In this document: in pieces, positions 1 to 8,058 of the stretch
How positions within the stretch are numbered: position 1 is the stretch's first letter
Layout of the letters: every line of letters starts with the position of its first letter
Notes under the pieces: generated by a model
Databases searched by the model: none
What the model was told of the DNA's origin: nothing
Seen by the model: the letters and a program-made list of their open reading frames with translations, nothing else
Position numbers and translations under genes: made by a program
DNA from: Bryobacterales bacterium
Lineage (GTDB): Bacteria; Acidobacteriota; Terriglobia; Bryobacterales; Bryobacteraceae
Direction: 5' to 3'
Length of the DNA stretch: 38,098 nt
Assembly: GCA_020854055.1 (NCBI GenBank)
Contig: JADZGD010000005.1
Location: 1-38,098 of the forward strand

Positions 1-45
1 CAACAGGCACCTAAGGCCATATTCTTCCTGGGCGCTTAGTTTCAT
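1..45 (-). CDS. Rrf2-family transcriptional regulator, N-terminal fragment (runs off the left edge)
   Basis: Reading leftward from the ATG at 43-45, the 15 visible codons give MKLSAQEEYGLRCLL. This is the characteristic N-terminus of Rrf2-family winged-helix regulators (relatives of IscR, NsrR and CymR), where a Met-Lys-hydrophobic-Ser start leads into a Tyr-Gly/Ala-Leu-Arg helix. Only the first helix of the DNA-binding domain is inside the window, so the effector-binding part and any Fe-S cysteine cluster cannot be judged. A purine-rich AAGAAGG lies 14 nt upstream, rather far for a ribosome binding site. An AT-rich stretch with a palindrome lies just upstream, as expected of an autoregulated gene. 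Family assignment is strong despite the shortness; the signal sensed is unknown. Confidence 0.8.
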   Translation of the reverse strand, partial: MKLSAQEEYGLRCLL

Positions 46-86
46 GCCAAATATTGTAACCTTCTTCGTCCAGGAATTAAATATAT

Positions 87-107
87 TTTAGGTCCGGTTA
101 TCCTAAA
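87..107 (-). promoter_or_regulatory. Palindrome upstream of the Rrf2 gene, candidate operator
   Basis: TTTAGG at 87-92 and CCTAAA at 102-107 form a perfect 6-bp inverted repeat with a 9-nt spacer. It sits 42-62 nt upstream of the Rrf2-family start codon, next to an AT-rich TATATT that could act as a -10 element for the leftward gene. Rrf2 proteins are dimers that commonly repress their own promoter through palindromes, so autoregulation is the natural reading. No exact match to a known IscR, NsrR or CymR consensus is claimed. Confidence 0.4.
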
Positions 108-195
108 GTACTGTAAAGACGCGCCGGTGCGCAAGTTTTTCCTGCCGGCGGATGCGGCTGTTCGCGCCCGCCGGCGGAGTTCGCGGCTTGGACGT

Positions 196-2415
196 CTACT
201 GTTCGCCCAACACTTCCCGCACTTTTTCCACCAGAGATCCCAGTGTGAACGGCTTCTGCAGGAACGTGGCGCCCGGTCCCAGGGCGCCCGAGCGAATCGC
301 TTCGTCGTCGGTGAAACCGGACACGTACAGCACCTTCAGTCCGGGCTGCACGCCGGTGAGTTTCTCGGCCAGTTCCCGGCCTCCCATGTGCGGCATCACC
401 AGGTCGGTCACCAGCAACTGAACCGATAGCTTGCGGCTCTCCACAATCTCCAGCGCCTCCCCACCGCCGGTGGCTTCAATTACGTTGTAGCCCTGGCGGT
501 CGAGGATCTTCTTCATCAGCATGCGGATGCCGGCCTCGTCTTCCACCACCAACACCGTTTGCGCGCCCTCGCGCATCTGCTGGCGCGGGGATGCTTCCCG
601 AATCGCTTCGACCTCGGTGGGCGGTTCGGCAACCGGCTCTTCCACCGCGGCCACGGCCGCGGCCGGCGCCGGCAGTTCCGCCCGCGGCTCGACCGGCGCC
701 AGCAGTGCCGGGGTAGTCTCCTTTGGTGCCGTCTCTACGGTCTGCTGCCCGGCAATCTCCGCGGCTTCCGGTTCAGAGGGGGCTGGCGGCGGTTCGGGCT
801 CAGCCGCCGATTCGGCTTGCACCTGCTGGTCTTTGCCGGCGGGCGCTTCTTCGGTGGCGGGGGCTGGCGGCGGGGTCCGTTCCACTCTTCCCACTACCGG
901 AAACAGCAGGCGGAACTCGCATCCCGCACCCGGCGACGATCGGACGGTCACATCACCGCCGTTTTGCCGCAAAAGGCCGTAGGCGGCTGCCACCGGCATC
1001 GCGCCTCCGGAAACCTCCGGCTGTCCGAACGCCGGCTCAAACAGCCTGCGCCGCGACTCGGCATCGAGCCCCGCCCCGTCATCCCCAATCACGATGGCGG
1101 CGTGCGTTCCCGGGCGCAGCGTGGAGCGGGATGCGGCGTAGTCTTCTCCCAATTCAACCGCTTCAGCGTGAATGCTCAGCCGTCCCCCATCACGCAACCC
1201 GCGGACCGACTGGCTCACGAAACTCAGTAAGATCTGTTCCAGTTGCGCCGGGTCAGCCCTCATTTTCAGATCGGACTGAGTTTCCATAGCCAGCGTTACG
1301 TTGGCCGGCAACGCGGCCCGGATCGCCGCTTCTCCGCCGGCCAGGAACTCTCCGATGCTGATCTCCTTCGGCTGGCTGGCTGGTCTCCGGGTGAAGCGCT
1401 GCAACTGGGCCGAGACGTCGGAAACCCGTGCCGTCGCCCGCAGAATCTCCTCGATGTCGGCGCGCAGCGGATCTTCCGGTCCCAGGCCGGAAAGCAGTTG
1501 GTCTCCATACCCGCCGATGATCATGAGCAGGTTGTTGAATCCATGCGCCGCCCGGCCGATTACCCGGGACGTCGAGTCGAACTTCTGCGCCTCGAGAACC
1601 TGCTCCTCTACGGTACGGCGCTCGGTGACGTCGAATGACACGCCGGAGAATTTCTGTGCGCCCCCATCCTGGCCGCGCATGACATGCACGATGTCTCTCA
1701 GCCAGACCGTGCCGCCGTCGGCGCGCACCGCGCGGTATTCGCAACGGTGGGAATCGCCCGAGCCGGCCGCCCGGCGATAGAAGCTGTCTAGCCAATCCCG
1801 GTCTTCCGGATGGATCCGCCGCGTCCAGAAGTTGGCATCGCCGGTCCACTCCGCCGCCGGGTAGCCAAGCAGTTGCTCCGCCATCCGGTTGACATAGGTG
1901 AATCGCAGCGGCAGCGCATCAGCCTCCCAGATCGCCACCGGCGCCTGCTCGCGCTGATCGGGTGGCGGAGGGGGTAGTTCGGCGGGTTTCGCGTAGCCTT
2001 CGACGCCGCTGAAGTCCTCCACCGAAACCACTGCCTCTTCCTCGCCCTCATCACCCCAGCTTCGAATGCGCTGGATACTGATGCGGAGCACCCGCGCGCC
2101 TGTTTCGGCCGGTAACTCGAAGAACCGGTTAATCTCTGCGGTGCCCGACGCCAACACGTTCTCCACTTCGGCGTGCAGCCCTTCCACCGGCAGGATTTCG
2201 GCGAACGGCTTCAGCAACACATCCCGGCTGCGGAACCCGAACGTCTCGCAAAACGCCCGATTCGCCGACAACACGCTCAGGTCACGCGCAAGCACCAGGA
2301 TTCCGATGGGCGCCTTGGCCACAATTTCCTGGTAGTAACGCCGTTCGGTCTCAACCAGCGCCAGTAGTCTGGCGACCTCTCTTGCTTTCCACCGTTCCAG
2401 ATCGGCTCGCTCCAT
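196..2415 (-). CDS. Hybrid sensor histidine-kinase-like protein (PAS-PAS-HisKA-HATPase-REC) with degenerate ATP lid
   Basis: The 739-residue product has two PAS domains (about 30-140 and 155-267), a phosphoacceptor helix with AAHGFNNLL (His about 291), a HATPase_c-like domain (about 370-508), a roughly 100-residue Pro/Ala/Glu-rich linker, and a C-terminal receiver domain. The receiver has acidic VVEDE, the phosphoacceptor Asp about 671 in TDLVMP, and Lys about 721 in LQKPF. No membrane segment is seen, so it should be cytoplasmic. The kinase resembles the family with the AHDFNNLL H-box. However, its N-box lacks the usual Asn (LLSFVSQSVRG, where relatives have LLNLxxNARDA) and the G2 box reads GGAMPVAAAYG instead of GLGLS. 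ATP binding may therefore be impaired. I chose the ATG at 2413-2415, which has GAGGA upstream; a TTG at 2460 would add 15 residues. It is divergent from the SDR gene at 2572. Confidence 0.88.
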   Translation of the reverse strand: MERADLERWKAREVARLLALVETERRYYQEIVAKAPIGILVLARDLSVLSANRAFCETFGFRSRDVLLKPFAEILPVEGLHAEVENVLASGTAEINRFFELPAETGARVLRISIQRIRSWGDEGEEEAVVSVEDFSGVEGYAKPAELPPPPPDQREQAPVAIWEADALPLRFTYVNRMAEQLLGYPAAEWTGDANFWTRRIHPEDRDWLDSFYRRAAGSGDSHRCEYRAVRADGGTVWLRDIVHVMRGQDGGAQKFSGVSFDVTERRTVEEQVLEAQKFDSTSRVIGRAAHGFNNLLMIIGGYGDQLLSGLGPEDPLRADIEEILRATARVSDVSAQLQRFTRRPASQPKEISIGEFLAGGEAAIRAALPANVTLAMETQSDLKMRADPAQLEQILLSFVSQSVRGLRDGGRLSIHAEAVELGEDYAASRSTLRPGTHAAIVIGDDGAGLDAESRRRLFEPAFGQPEVSGGAMPVAAAYGLLRQNGGDVTVRSSPGAGCEFRLLFPVVGRVERTPPPAPATEEAPAGKDQQVQAESAAEPEPPPAPSEPEAAEIAGQQTVETAPKETTPALLAPVEPRAELPAPAAAVAAVEEPVAEPPTEVEAIREASPRQQMREGAQTVLVVEDEAGIRMLMKKILDRQGYNVIEATGGGEALEIVESRKLSVQLLVTDLVMPHMGGRELAEKLTGVQPGLKVLYVSGFTDDEAIRSGALGPGATFLQKPFTLGSLVEKVREVLGEQ

Positions 2416-2571
2416 GAATGTCCTCAGTCCTAGTGTTGCGTCTGGGCTTGGCAGAGGCAATAGCTACTTTGCGGTACTCCGAGGGTGTACGGTTGCAGTA
2501 CTGATCGGCTAAGATGGCCCAGGACCGGGGCGGAACCAGGCCGCGTGGTAAAACGGACAAGGAGAATATGA

Positions 2572-3345
2572 ATGGATAATCAAATGTTTTCCCTTTACGG
2601 CAAGACCGCCGCCGTGGTGGGGGGGTGTGGAGTCCTGGCCAGCGAAATGGCTACCGGGTTCGCCAAAGCTGGCGCATCCGTTGCCATTCTGGCCCGCAAC
2701 GTGCCCGCCGCCGAAGCTCGCGCCAGCGCAATTGCCGGGCTCGGAGTCCAAACGCTCGCCATCGGCGTGGACGCCACCCGCAAGGCGGACCTGCAAAAGG
2801 CCGCCGATCAGATGATGTCCACCTGGGGCCACATCGACATTCTTCTGAATGCCGCCGGCATCAATTCCGTCACCCCGTTTTTTGACATCACCGAAGAGGA
2901 GTGGAACCGGATTCTCGATGTCAACCTAAAGAGTGTCTTCCTGGCCTGCCAGGTCTTCGGCAAGATCATGGTGGATTCCGGTCGCGGAGGCTCCATTATC
3001 AATATCTCCTCGGCCTCCTCCGGGCCGCCGCTTTCCAAGGTTTTTACCTACAGCGTGGCCAAGGGCGGAGTGAACCAGATCACACAGTTTCTGGCGCGGG
3101 AGTTCGCTCCCGCCAAGGTCCGCGTCAACGCCATCCTGCCCGGCTTCTTCCCGGCCGAACAGAACCGCCGTATCCTGACCCCGGAGCGCACCGCCGCCAT
3201 TTTCGGCCACACGCCCATGAACCGCTTCGGAGAGAGCAGCGAACTGGTGGGAGCCGCCGTCTATCTGGCATCGGACGCCGCCGCCGGCTTCGTCACCGGA
3301 TCCATCCTCCGCGTTGACGGAGGCTACGGCGCCATGACCATTTAA
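2572..3345 (+). CDS. SDR-family oxidoreductase, D-mannonate oxidoreductase-like
   Basis: This 257-residue classical short-chain dehydrogenase/reductase has a nucleotide-binding turn VVGGCGVLA (about 15-23), LLNAAG (91-96), a serine pair at about 146-147, and the catalytic YSVAK with Tyr160 and Lys164. The C-terminal FVTGSILRVDGGY is typical of the family. A GGxGVLG-like turn replacing TGxxxGxG is seen in the SDR-type D-mannonate oxidoreductases (fructuronate reductases), so a sugar-acid substrate is plausible but not proven. The start follows AAGGAG with a 7-nt spacing. A competing ATG four bases upstream opens a three-codon frame. The gene stands alone, divergent from the sensor kinase and convergent (8 nt apart) with the esterase gene. 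Confidence 0.85.
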   Translation: MDNQMFSLYGKTAAVVGGCGVLASEMATGFAKAGASVAILARNVPAAEARASAIAGLGVQTLAIGVDATRKADLQKAADQMMSTWGHIDILLNAAGINSVTPFFDITEEEWNRILDVNLKSVFLACQVFGKIMVDSGRGGSIINISSASSGPPLSKVFTYSVAKGGVNQITQFLAREFAPAKVRVNAILPGFFPAEQNRRILTPERTAAIFGHTPMNRFGESSELVGAAVYLASDAAAGFVTGSILRVDGGYGAMTI

Positions 3346-3353
3346 CGCCGGGT

Positions 3354-5228
3354 CTATCGCCCGCCCGCTAACTCCCGCAACTGAGGGATGTCGAAATACT
3401 GGAGCAATCCCTTCGAGAACGATTCCGGCTCCTTTTCCGCCAGCACATTCTGCTCAATCAGTTCCTTGAGCGATGCCCGCGCGCCGTGCACCGCCGGCGC
3501 GCGGATCAACTCTGGCTGAAGCGCCGCCGCCACCAGGGTTGCCAGGCTGGCCCGCTTTCCCCACGCTTCGACCACGACGCTACCCGGAAACTGCTCCGGC
3601 GCCGACCGAACCACCGCCTGTAGTTGTGACGCCTGTAAACCCAGTGCCCGGTCTCCCAGCGCGGCGTACGCCAGCATCCAGAGCCAGTCTCGCTGTTTGG
3701 TGTGGTTTTCACCAAAGTTCAACAGGTCGCACGCCAGCACCGTATCGCCCGCCGCCAGAGCTTTTGCCGCCTCACCGCCCAGCGACGCCCGCCCCTGATC
3801 GGCCAGCATGACCACGCTTCTACCCGAAGGCTTCGCCGGTCTCAGCGCCACCACCGGCACAGTCCAATCGTCACCGAGTGCCACCCGGTAGCGCAGGCTG
3901 GTGGCGTCACCCTCCAGTTGTGTCTGATCCATCCGCTGCCACCGCGCCTGGTATCGATGCGGGCGCACCAGTTCCGCCAGTTTGCGCCGCGCTGCATCGC
4001 GGTTGGTAATCGGGTGGGGCAGTTGCCGGGCCAGTTGCCGGGCCAGCGCGTTCATGGAAAGGTTCCCCTCCGGTAGTGGCACCCCAAGTTGCTCGTCAGT
4101 TCGCATATCGGCCCGGACGTCGATCTCTTCGGTTGAGAACTTCGCGTCCCCGGCGTAAAACGCCTTCTTCAGCAGCCGATAGAATGCCTCGCGATTGGCG
4201 CGGTCGTAGTTATGTCCCGGGTCGTAACTCACAAAGTGGCTGATCCTTTCCGGATGCCCAAGCAACCGGTACACCAGCCGGGATCCGTTCAACAGGGGCG
4301 CCGGAGCATAATCGGCCCGGAAGCAGCAATCGTCTTTCGCGTTATTGGTGATCATCGCCCAGCGTGGAGCGAGCAGCGCCGTCAGGTGCAGATAGTCGGC
4401 AAACCTGCCCAGATCGGTCATCGCCTGTTCGGAATCGCCCAGGTCCATCGCCGGCATGTACGACTTGGTGATAAAGCTCGAATAACCCGCCACCGGGTTC
4501 GATAGCGCCACTCGCTTGTCGAGCGAACTGATGACGATGGTCTGCCAACCGCCTCCGGAAAGACCGGTTACGGCCAGCCGGGCCGGATCCACGTGAGGAT
4601 ACGACGCCAAGAGATCCAGCGCCCGCGACATCGCCAGGTAAAACACCGCTACTCCGCTGGTGCCGGTAAGGTCGATCTGGTTCATCTCGCCGTGATGGAT
4701 GTATTTGAGTTGTCCGGTGCCCAGCCAGTCGGGCTTCAAGGCCACCAGGCCGCGCTTGGCCTGATTGATGCAGTTGATCTGCCAGCGTGTTTCCGCTTTG
4801 CCGCGCGGCTCGTGCCCGTTCAGGTTCAGCACCGCTACCGTCTTCTCGCGGAACTGTTTGGGCTCATAAAGATTCGCCGGAATCCACAGGCCGGGCAACG
4901 CCTCATAGCGCAGCTTCCGGATGCGGTAATCGGAACCATCAATCGCGTCCAGCCATTCGACCTTTCCCGGTGCGTCACGCCACCTCTTCGCCTCGCCGCT
5001 GAAAATCACCTCGTCCAGCACCCGGCTACGAATCTTTTCGGCGTACGCACTCCAGCCATCGGCGGTGGCGGGAATCTCCAGGTTGGGTACGTGGGAGCCG
5101 GTGTAGATGCGCGCTTCAATCTCCGGCTGCAGGGGATCGAGCACGGGCGCCGCCAGTGCCTCGGCCACTGTCTGCGCGCCCGACGCGCCGCCGGCCAGCA
5201 AAAAGAAAACCATCATCAACGTTCGCAT
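3354..5228 (-). CDS. Secreted alpha/beta-hydrolase, acetyl-xylan-esterase-like
   Basis: The 624-residue protein begins with a signal peptide (hydrophobic stretch MMVFFLLAGGASGA, likely cleaved near residue 18). It has an alpha/beta-hydrolase core with NLNGHE (135-140), the nucleophile elbow GLSGGG (Ser224), an acidic NNAKDD (295-300) and DPGH (His339), giving a plausible Ser-Asp-His triad. This resembles the AXE1/Abhydrolase_7 esterases that deacylate polysaccharides. The C-terminal 250 residues contain a second, hydrolase-like stretch without an obvious nucleophile elbow, making the protein about twice the usual single-domain length. No clear ribosome binding site precedes the ATG. It is divergent from the propeller-like gene (47 nt apart). 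The substrate is unknown; ester-linked plant polysaccharide is a guess from family habits. Confidence 0.78.
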   Translation of the reverse strand: MRTLMMVFFLLAGGASGAQTVAEALAAPVLDPLQPEIEARIYTGSHVPNLEIPATADGWSAYAEKIRSRVLDEVIFSGEAKRWRDAPGKVEWLDAIDGSDYRIRKLRYEALPGLWIPANLYEPKQFREKTVAVLNLNGHEPRGKAETRWQINCINQAKRGLVALKPDWLGTGQLKYIHHGEMNQIDLTGTSGVAVFYLAMSRALDLLASYPHVDPARLAVTGLSGGGWQTIVISSLDKRVALSNPVAGYSSFITKSYMPAMDLGDSEQAMTDLGRFADYLHLTALLAPRWAMITNNAKDDCCFRADYAPAPLLNGSRLVYRLLGHPERISHFVSYDPGHNYDRANREAFYRLLKKAFYAGDAKFSTEEIDVRADMRTDEQLGVPLPEGNLSMNALARQLARQLPHPITNRDAARRKLAELVRPHRYQARWQRMDQTQLEGDATSLRYRVALGDDWTVPVVALRPAKPSGRSVVMLADQGRASLGGEAAKALAAGDTVLACDLLNFGENHTKQRDWLWMLAYAALGDRALGLQASQLQAVVRSAPEQFPGSVVVEAWGKRASLATLVAAALQPELIRAPAVHGARASLKELIEQNVLAEKEPESFSKGLLQYFDIPQLRELAGGR

Positions 5229-5275
5229 GGTGTCAAGCGCCAGTTTACTCGATCGGCGCGAGACAATGGCTATAG

Positions 5276-6175
5276 ATGCTCCGTCTCTTCCTTGCCTTGT
5301 TGCTGCTTGCCGCCGGACATTCCGAGTGGCGTGTCATCGCCAATCTGAAGGACAAAGAGGTCTCCGAAAGCAGCGGCATCGCCACCTCGCTGCGCAATCC
5401 GGGAATCCTGTGGACGCACAACGATTCGGGCGACGGCCCCTACCTCTATGCCTTCGACCTGAAGGGAGAAAACCGCGGCACGTTCCGCCTGGAAGGCGCC
5501 ACGGCCGTTGACTGGGAAGCCATGGCCGCAGGTCCCTGCCCCGGCAACGCATCCACACCCTGCCTCTACGCCGGTGACATCGGCGATAATAACCGGACGC
5601 GCTCCCAGGTGCAGGTCTACATCGTTCCCGAGCCCAGAGTCCCGCTCGATGCCAAGGGCTCAAACCGCCGCCATGCCACCCCGCTCACCGGCGTTCGTAC
5701 GCTTCATCTGGCTTACCCCGATTCGCCGCACGATGCCGAATCGTTGCTGGTGCATCCCACCACCGGTGTAATCTATATCATCACCAAGCAACGGCCCGGC
5801 GAAGGCGCCAGCGTCATTTACCGCGTGCCTGCCGCAACCATGGCCGGTGGCGTTGGCAAACTCCTGAAGGTAGGCGAAGTACGCACCGATGCCGGGAATA
5901 TTCCCATCTTCGGCACGGCCTTCATGCTCACCGATGGCGCCATCTCCCACAACGGCCGGCACGCCATCGTACGGGACTACATCCAGGCCTACGAATTCAC
6001 GCTCCCCGAGGGCACCACCGATTTCGACCGGATCTGGAGCACCCAGCCCCAGCCGGTGGATGTCGGCACGCTGAAGCAGGGCGAAAGTATCGATTACGAC
6101 CTAACCGGCCGCCGTCTCTACCTCACCAGCGAAGGCGTTTCATCTCCCCTGATCGAAGTGAGGCTCCCGCGTTGA
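5276..6175 (+). CDS. Secreted beta-propeller-like protein of unknown function
   Basis: The 299-residue product has an N-terminal signal peptide (LRLFLALLLLAAGHS). The mature part carries motifs I recognise only as a conserved group of secreted propeller-like proteins: ESSGIA, WTHNDSGDGP, a DWEAMA element, LYAGDIGDNNRTR and SIDYDLTGRRLYLTSEG. The repeated blade-like pattern of short beta-strands and Asp/Asn turns suggests a WD40/NHL-type fold, and the DxGDN turns could bind calcium. No catalytic residues can be assigned. Its TGA stop overlaps the TTG start of the downstream glycosyltransferase, so the two are probably co-translated. A role at the cell surface is likely; enzymatic function is unknown. 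Confidence 0.7.
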   Translation: MLRLFLALLLLAAGHSEWRVIANLKDKEVSESSGIATSLRNPGILWTHNDSGDGPYLYAFDLKGENRGTFRLEGATAVDWEAMAAGPCPGNASTPCLYAGDIGDNNRTRSQVQVYIVPEPRVPLDAKGSNRRHATPLTGVRTLHLAYPDSPHDAESLLVHPTTGVIYIITKQRPGEGASVIYRVPAATMAGGVGKLLKVGEVRTDAGNIPIFGTAFMLTDGAISHNGRHAIVRDYIQAYEFTLPEGTTDFDRIWSTQPQPVDVGTLKQGESIDYDLTGRRLYLTSEGVSSPLIEVRLPR

Positions 6176-7332
6176 TCACCCACGGAATGTTTCTGGTCTC
6201 GTGTCTTCTGGCCGCACTGGTCGCCGGCTCTCTGGTTTACTGCCTGCTGATGCTCATCGCGGTGCGCCGCTATCTTGCCGTGCCCCGTCCGCCTCTCACC
6301 GCGCCCATGCCCATCAGTATCCTGAAGCCGCTGGCGGGCGTCGACGAGGGGTTGGAAGAAAACCTCCGCAGCTTCTTTGGGCAGCAGTATCCGGCCGGTT
6401 TCGAAATTCTCTGCGCCGTGCGCTCTGAAGCCGACCCCGCCGCAGCCATCGTTCGTAAAGTTCACGCCGGCTTTCCGGCTGTTCCCTTTGAACTCATCAT
6501 CACCGGGGAGCCGCCCTACCCGAACGCCAAGGTCTTTAGCCTCGATCGAATGTTCCGTGCCGCCCGCCACGATGTGCTGGTGATGAGCGACAGCGACATC
6601 CGCGTTACCAGCGATATGCTCACACGGATCGCCGCCGAGTTTCAGGACCCGGCCGTGGATCTCGCCACCTGTCCCTATCGCGCCGTGCCTGGAGGCAGCT
6701 TCTGGTCTCGGCTTGAAGCTATCGGCATGAATACTGAGTTTTGGGGCAGCGCCCTGGTGGCCCGAATGCTGGAAGGGATGAAGTTCGCCGTTGGTCCCAC
6801 CATCGCCGCCCGCCGCCGGGTGATCGGGAAAATCGGCGGCTTCGACCGGTTGAAGGATTACCTGGCCGAAGACTTCGTCATGGGTAAATTCGCCGCCGGC
6901 GAGGGCTGCGGTGTAATTCTCTCCTCCTACGTGATTGAGCACCGCATCGGCACACAACCCCTGTTTCCCAACGCCATCCATCGCGTTCGCTGGTGCCGCA
7001 GCACCCGCCGTTCCCGCCCTGCCGGTTACACCGGGCAGTTATTCACCAATCCGCTGCCGCTGGCGCTGATCCTGGTGGCCGTAACCCCATCCTGGTGGCC
7101 GCTGGCCGCGATTACGCTGGCGGTTCGCGCCTTGGCCGCCTGGGCCGTTGCCGGACCGGTTCTTCATGACCGGCTCATCGCCCGCTATTGGTGGCTGGTG
7201 CCGGTGGAAGACATCGCCGGCTGCCTGTTCTGGATTGCCGGCTTTTTCGGAAATACCATTCACTGGCGCGGGCGCCGCTATTACCTCAAGCCCGACGGAA
7301 CCTTCGTCCTGGCCGCCCCCTCAGAACCATAG
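6172..7332 (+). CDS. GT21-family membrane glycosyltransferase (ceramide glucosyltransferase / HpnI-like)
   Basis: The 386-residue protein has an N-terminal membrane segment (about 7-30), a cytosolic GT-A domain and two or three C-terminal hydrophobic segments (about 295-360). It shows the GT21 signatures: ILKPLAGVDEG (50-60), DSD at 140-142, AEDFVMG (Asp234 as likely base) and HRVRW (270-274, the RW motif) followed by RRSRPAGYTG. Relatives transfer glucose to ceramide or N-acetylglucosamine to bacteriohopanetetrol (HpnI). The short length and the His in the RW motif favour the HpnI-like branch, but no other hopanoid gene is visible. I kept the TTG at 6172, which overlaps the previous stop and follows GTGAGG; an in-frame ATG at 6187 is a fair alternative. 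It overlaps the convergent GT2 gene by 12 bp. Confidence 0.8.
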   Translation: MITHGMFLVSCLLAALVAGSLVYCLLMLIAVRRYLAVPRPPLTAPMPISILKPLAGVDEGLEENLRSFFGQQYPAGFEILCAVRSEADPAAAIVRKVHAGFPAVPFELIITGEPPYPNAKVFSLDRMFRAARHDVLVMSDSDIRVTSDMLTRIAAEFQDPAVDLATCPYRAVPGGSFWSRLEAIGMNTEFWGSALVARMLEGMKFAVGPTIAARRRVIGKIGGFDRLKDYLAEDFVMGKFAAGEGCGVILSSYVIEHRIGTQPLFPNAIHRVRWCRSTRRSRPAGYTGQLFTNPLPLALILVAVTPSWWPLAAITLAVRALAAWAVAGPVLHDRLIARYWWLVPVEDIAGCLFWIAGFFGNTIHWRGRRYYLKPDGTFVLAAPSEP

Positions 7333-8049
7333 GATCCCCACCCGGTGCAGTCCGGCCCGCGCCAGCACCCGCAGGTATCCCGGAGCATCGCGAAGCAAAT
7401 GAAATCGCGCGCCATTCTTCCCTTGCTCCGGCCGGCTGCCGTGGACGAACCGCACCTGTCCTCCGGCCAGCAAAATCTTGAAGGTCAATTCCGGGCTCAA
7501 GCTGAGCTTGTTCGACGACAGCCCCAGAGCGAAGGCCAGCACGCGGTCGAACAGCTTGAACCCGTATGTGCTGTCGCTGATCCATCGCCCCAGCACCGCC
7601 CGCGCCATCAGCCGGTAGGCCGATTGGTAGCAGCGAAACACCAGCGGTACGGTCTGTTCATCCGCCGCCCGGTCAAAGCGCGAACACTGCACCAGGTGCG
7701 CCCCCTGCCGCGCCATCTGCAACATGCGCGGCAGCAGTTCGGCCGGGTTCTGGCCGTTGGCCGCGACAATCGCCGCAAAACGTCCCGTGGCATGGGCCAG
7801 TCCGTAACGCACCACCGCGCCATAGCCACGCCGCGGCTTATAGCGGTGCAAAACGCGAATGCGCAGGTCCGGGTACTCCCCCTTGAGTCCCGCGGCCACC
7901 TCCAGGGTTTCATCCTCGCTGGCGTCGTCGGAGATCACCGTCTCGACGTCCATCGAATGGTCCACCACAATCCGGTTCAGTTCGGCCAGCAGCGAAGGCA
8001 AATTATCCGCCTGCTGCAGCGATGGAATCACGATGCTCAACTCGGGCAT
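7321..8049 (-). CDS. GT2-family glycosyltransferase with the DXD motif lost
   Basis: The 242-residue product has a GT-A fold of the dolichol-phosphate-mannose-synthase-like group: LSIVIPSLQQADNL (4-17), ISDDASEDET (39-48), GYGAVVRYGLAHATG (75-89) and DSTYGFKLF. Where relatives have a metal-binding DADLQNP, this one reads AANGQNP (residues 96-102), so both metal-binding aspartates are replaced while the flanking residues are kept. The reading frame is intact, so it is not an ordinary pseudogene. It may be a partner or regulator of the other GT2 in the operon (10157-10903), or use a different mechanism. There are no C-terminal membrane segments. A GGAG lies just upstream of the ATG. It is the last gene of the leftward sugar operon, 9 nt after the 2-epimerase. 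Confidence 0.8.
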   Translation of the reverse strand: MPELSIVIPSLQQADNLPSLLAELNRIVVDHSMDVETVISDDASEDETLEVAAGLKGEYPDLRIRVLHRYKPRRGYGAVVRYGLAHATGRFAAIVAANGQNPAELLPRMLQMARQGAHLVQCSRFDRAADEQTVPLVFRCYQSAYRLMARAVLGRWISDSTYGFKLFDRVLAFALGLSSNKLSLSPELTFKILLAGGQVRFVHGSRPEQGKNGARFHLLRDAPGYLRVLARAGLHRVGILWF

Positions 8050-8058
8050 GGCACTCCG

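Noticed and set aside
120-140. Short GCGC-CGGT-GCGC stem followed by TTTTT on the plus strand
   Set aside because: A stem of only four base pairs and no plus-strand gene ending before it in the window.
144-175. GC-rich inverted repeat GCCGGCGG / CCGCCGGC downstream of the sensor kinase
   Set aside because: An 8-bp stem could form, but no T-run follows in the direction of the kinase transcript, so I do not call it a terminator; GC-rich 8-mers of this kind arise easily here.
559-1230. 223-residue open frame antisense to the sensor kinase
   Set aside because: Arg/Gly-rich composition typical of an antisense shadow over the low-complexity linker and HATPase region.
2416-2460. TTG start adding 15 residues to the sensor kinase
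   Set aside because: The ATG at 2413-2415 has a GAGGA at good distance and the extra residues show no conserved feature.
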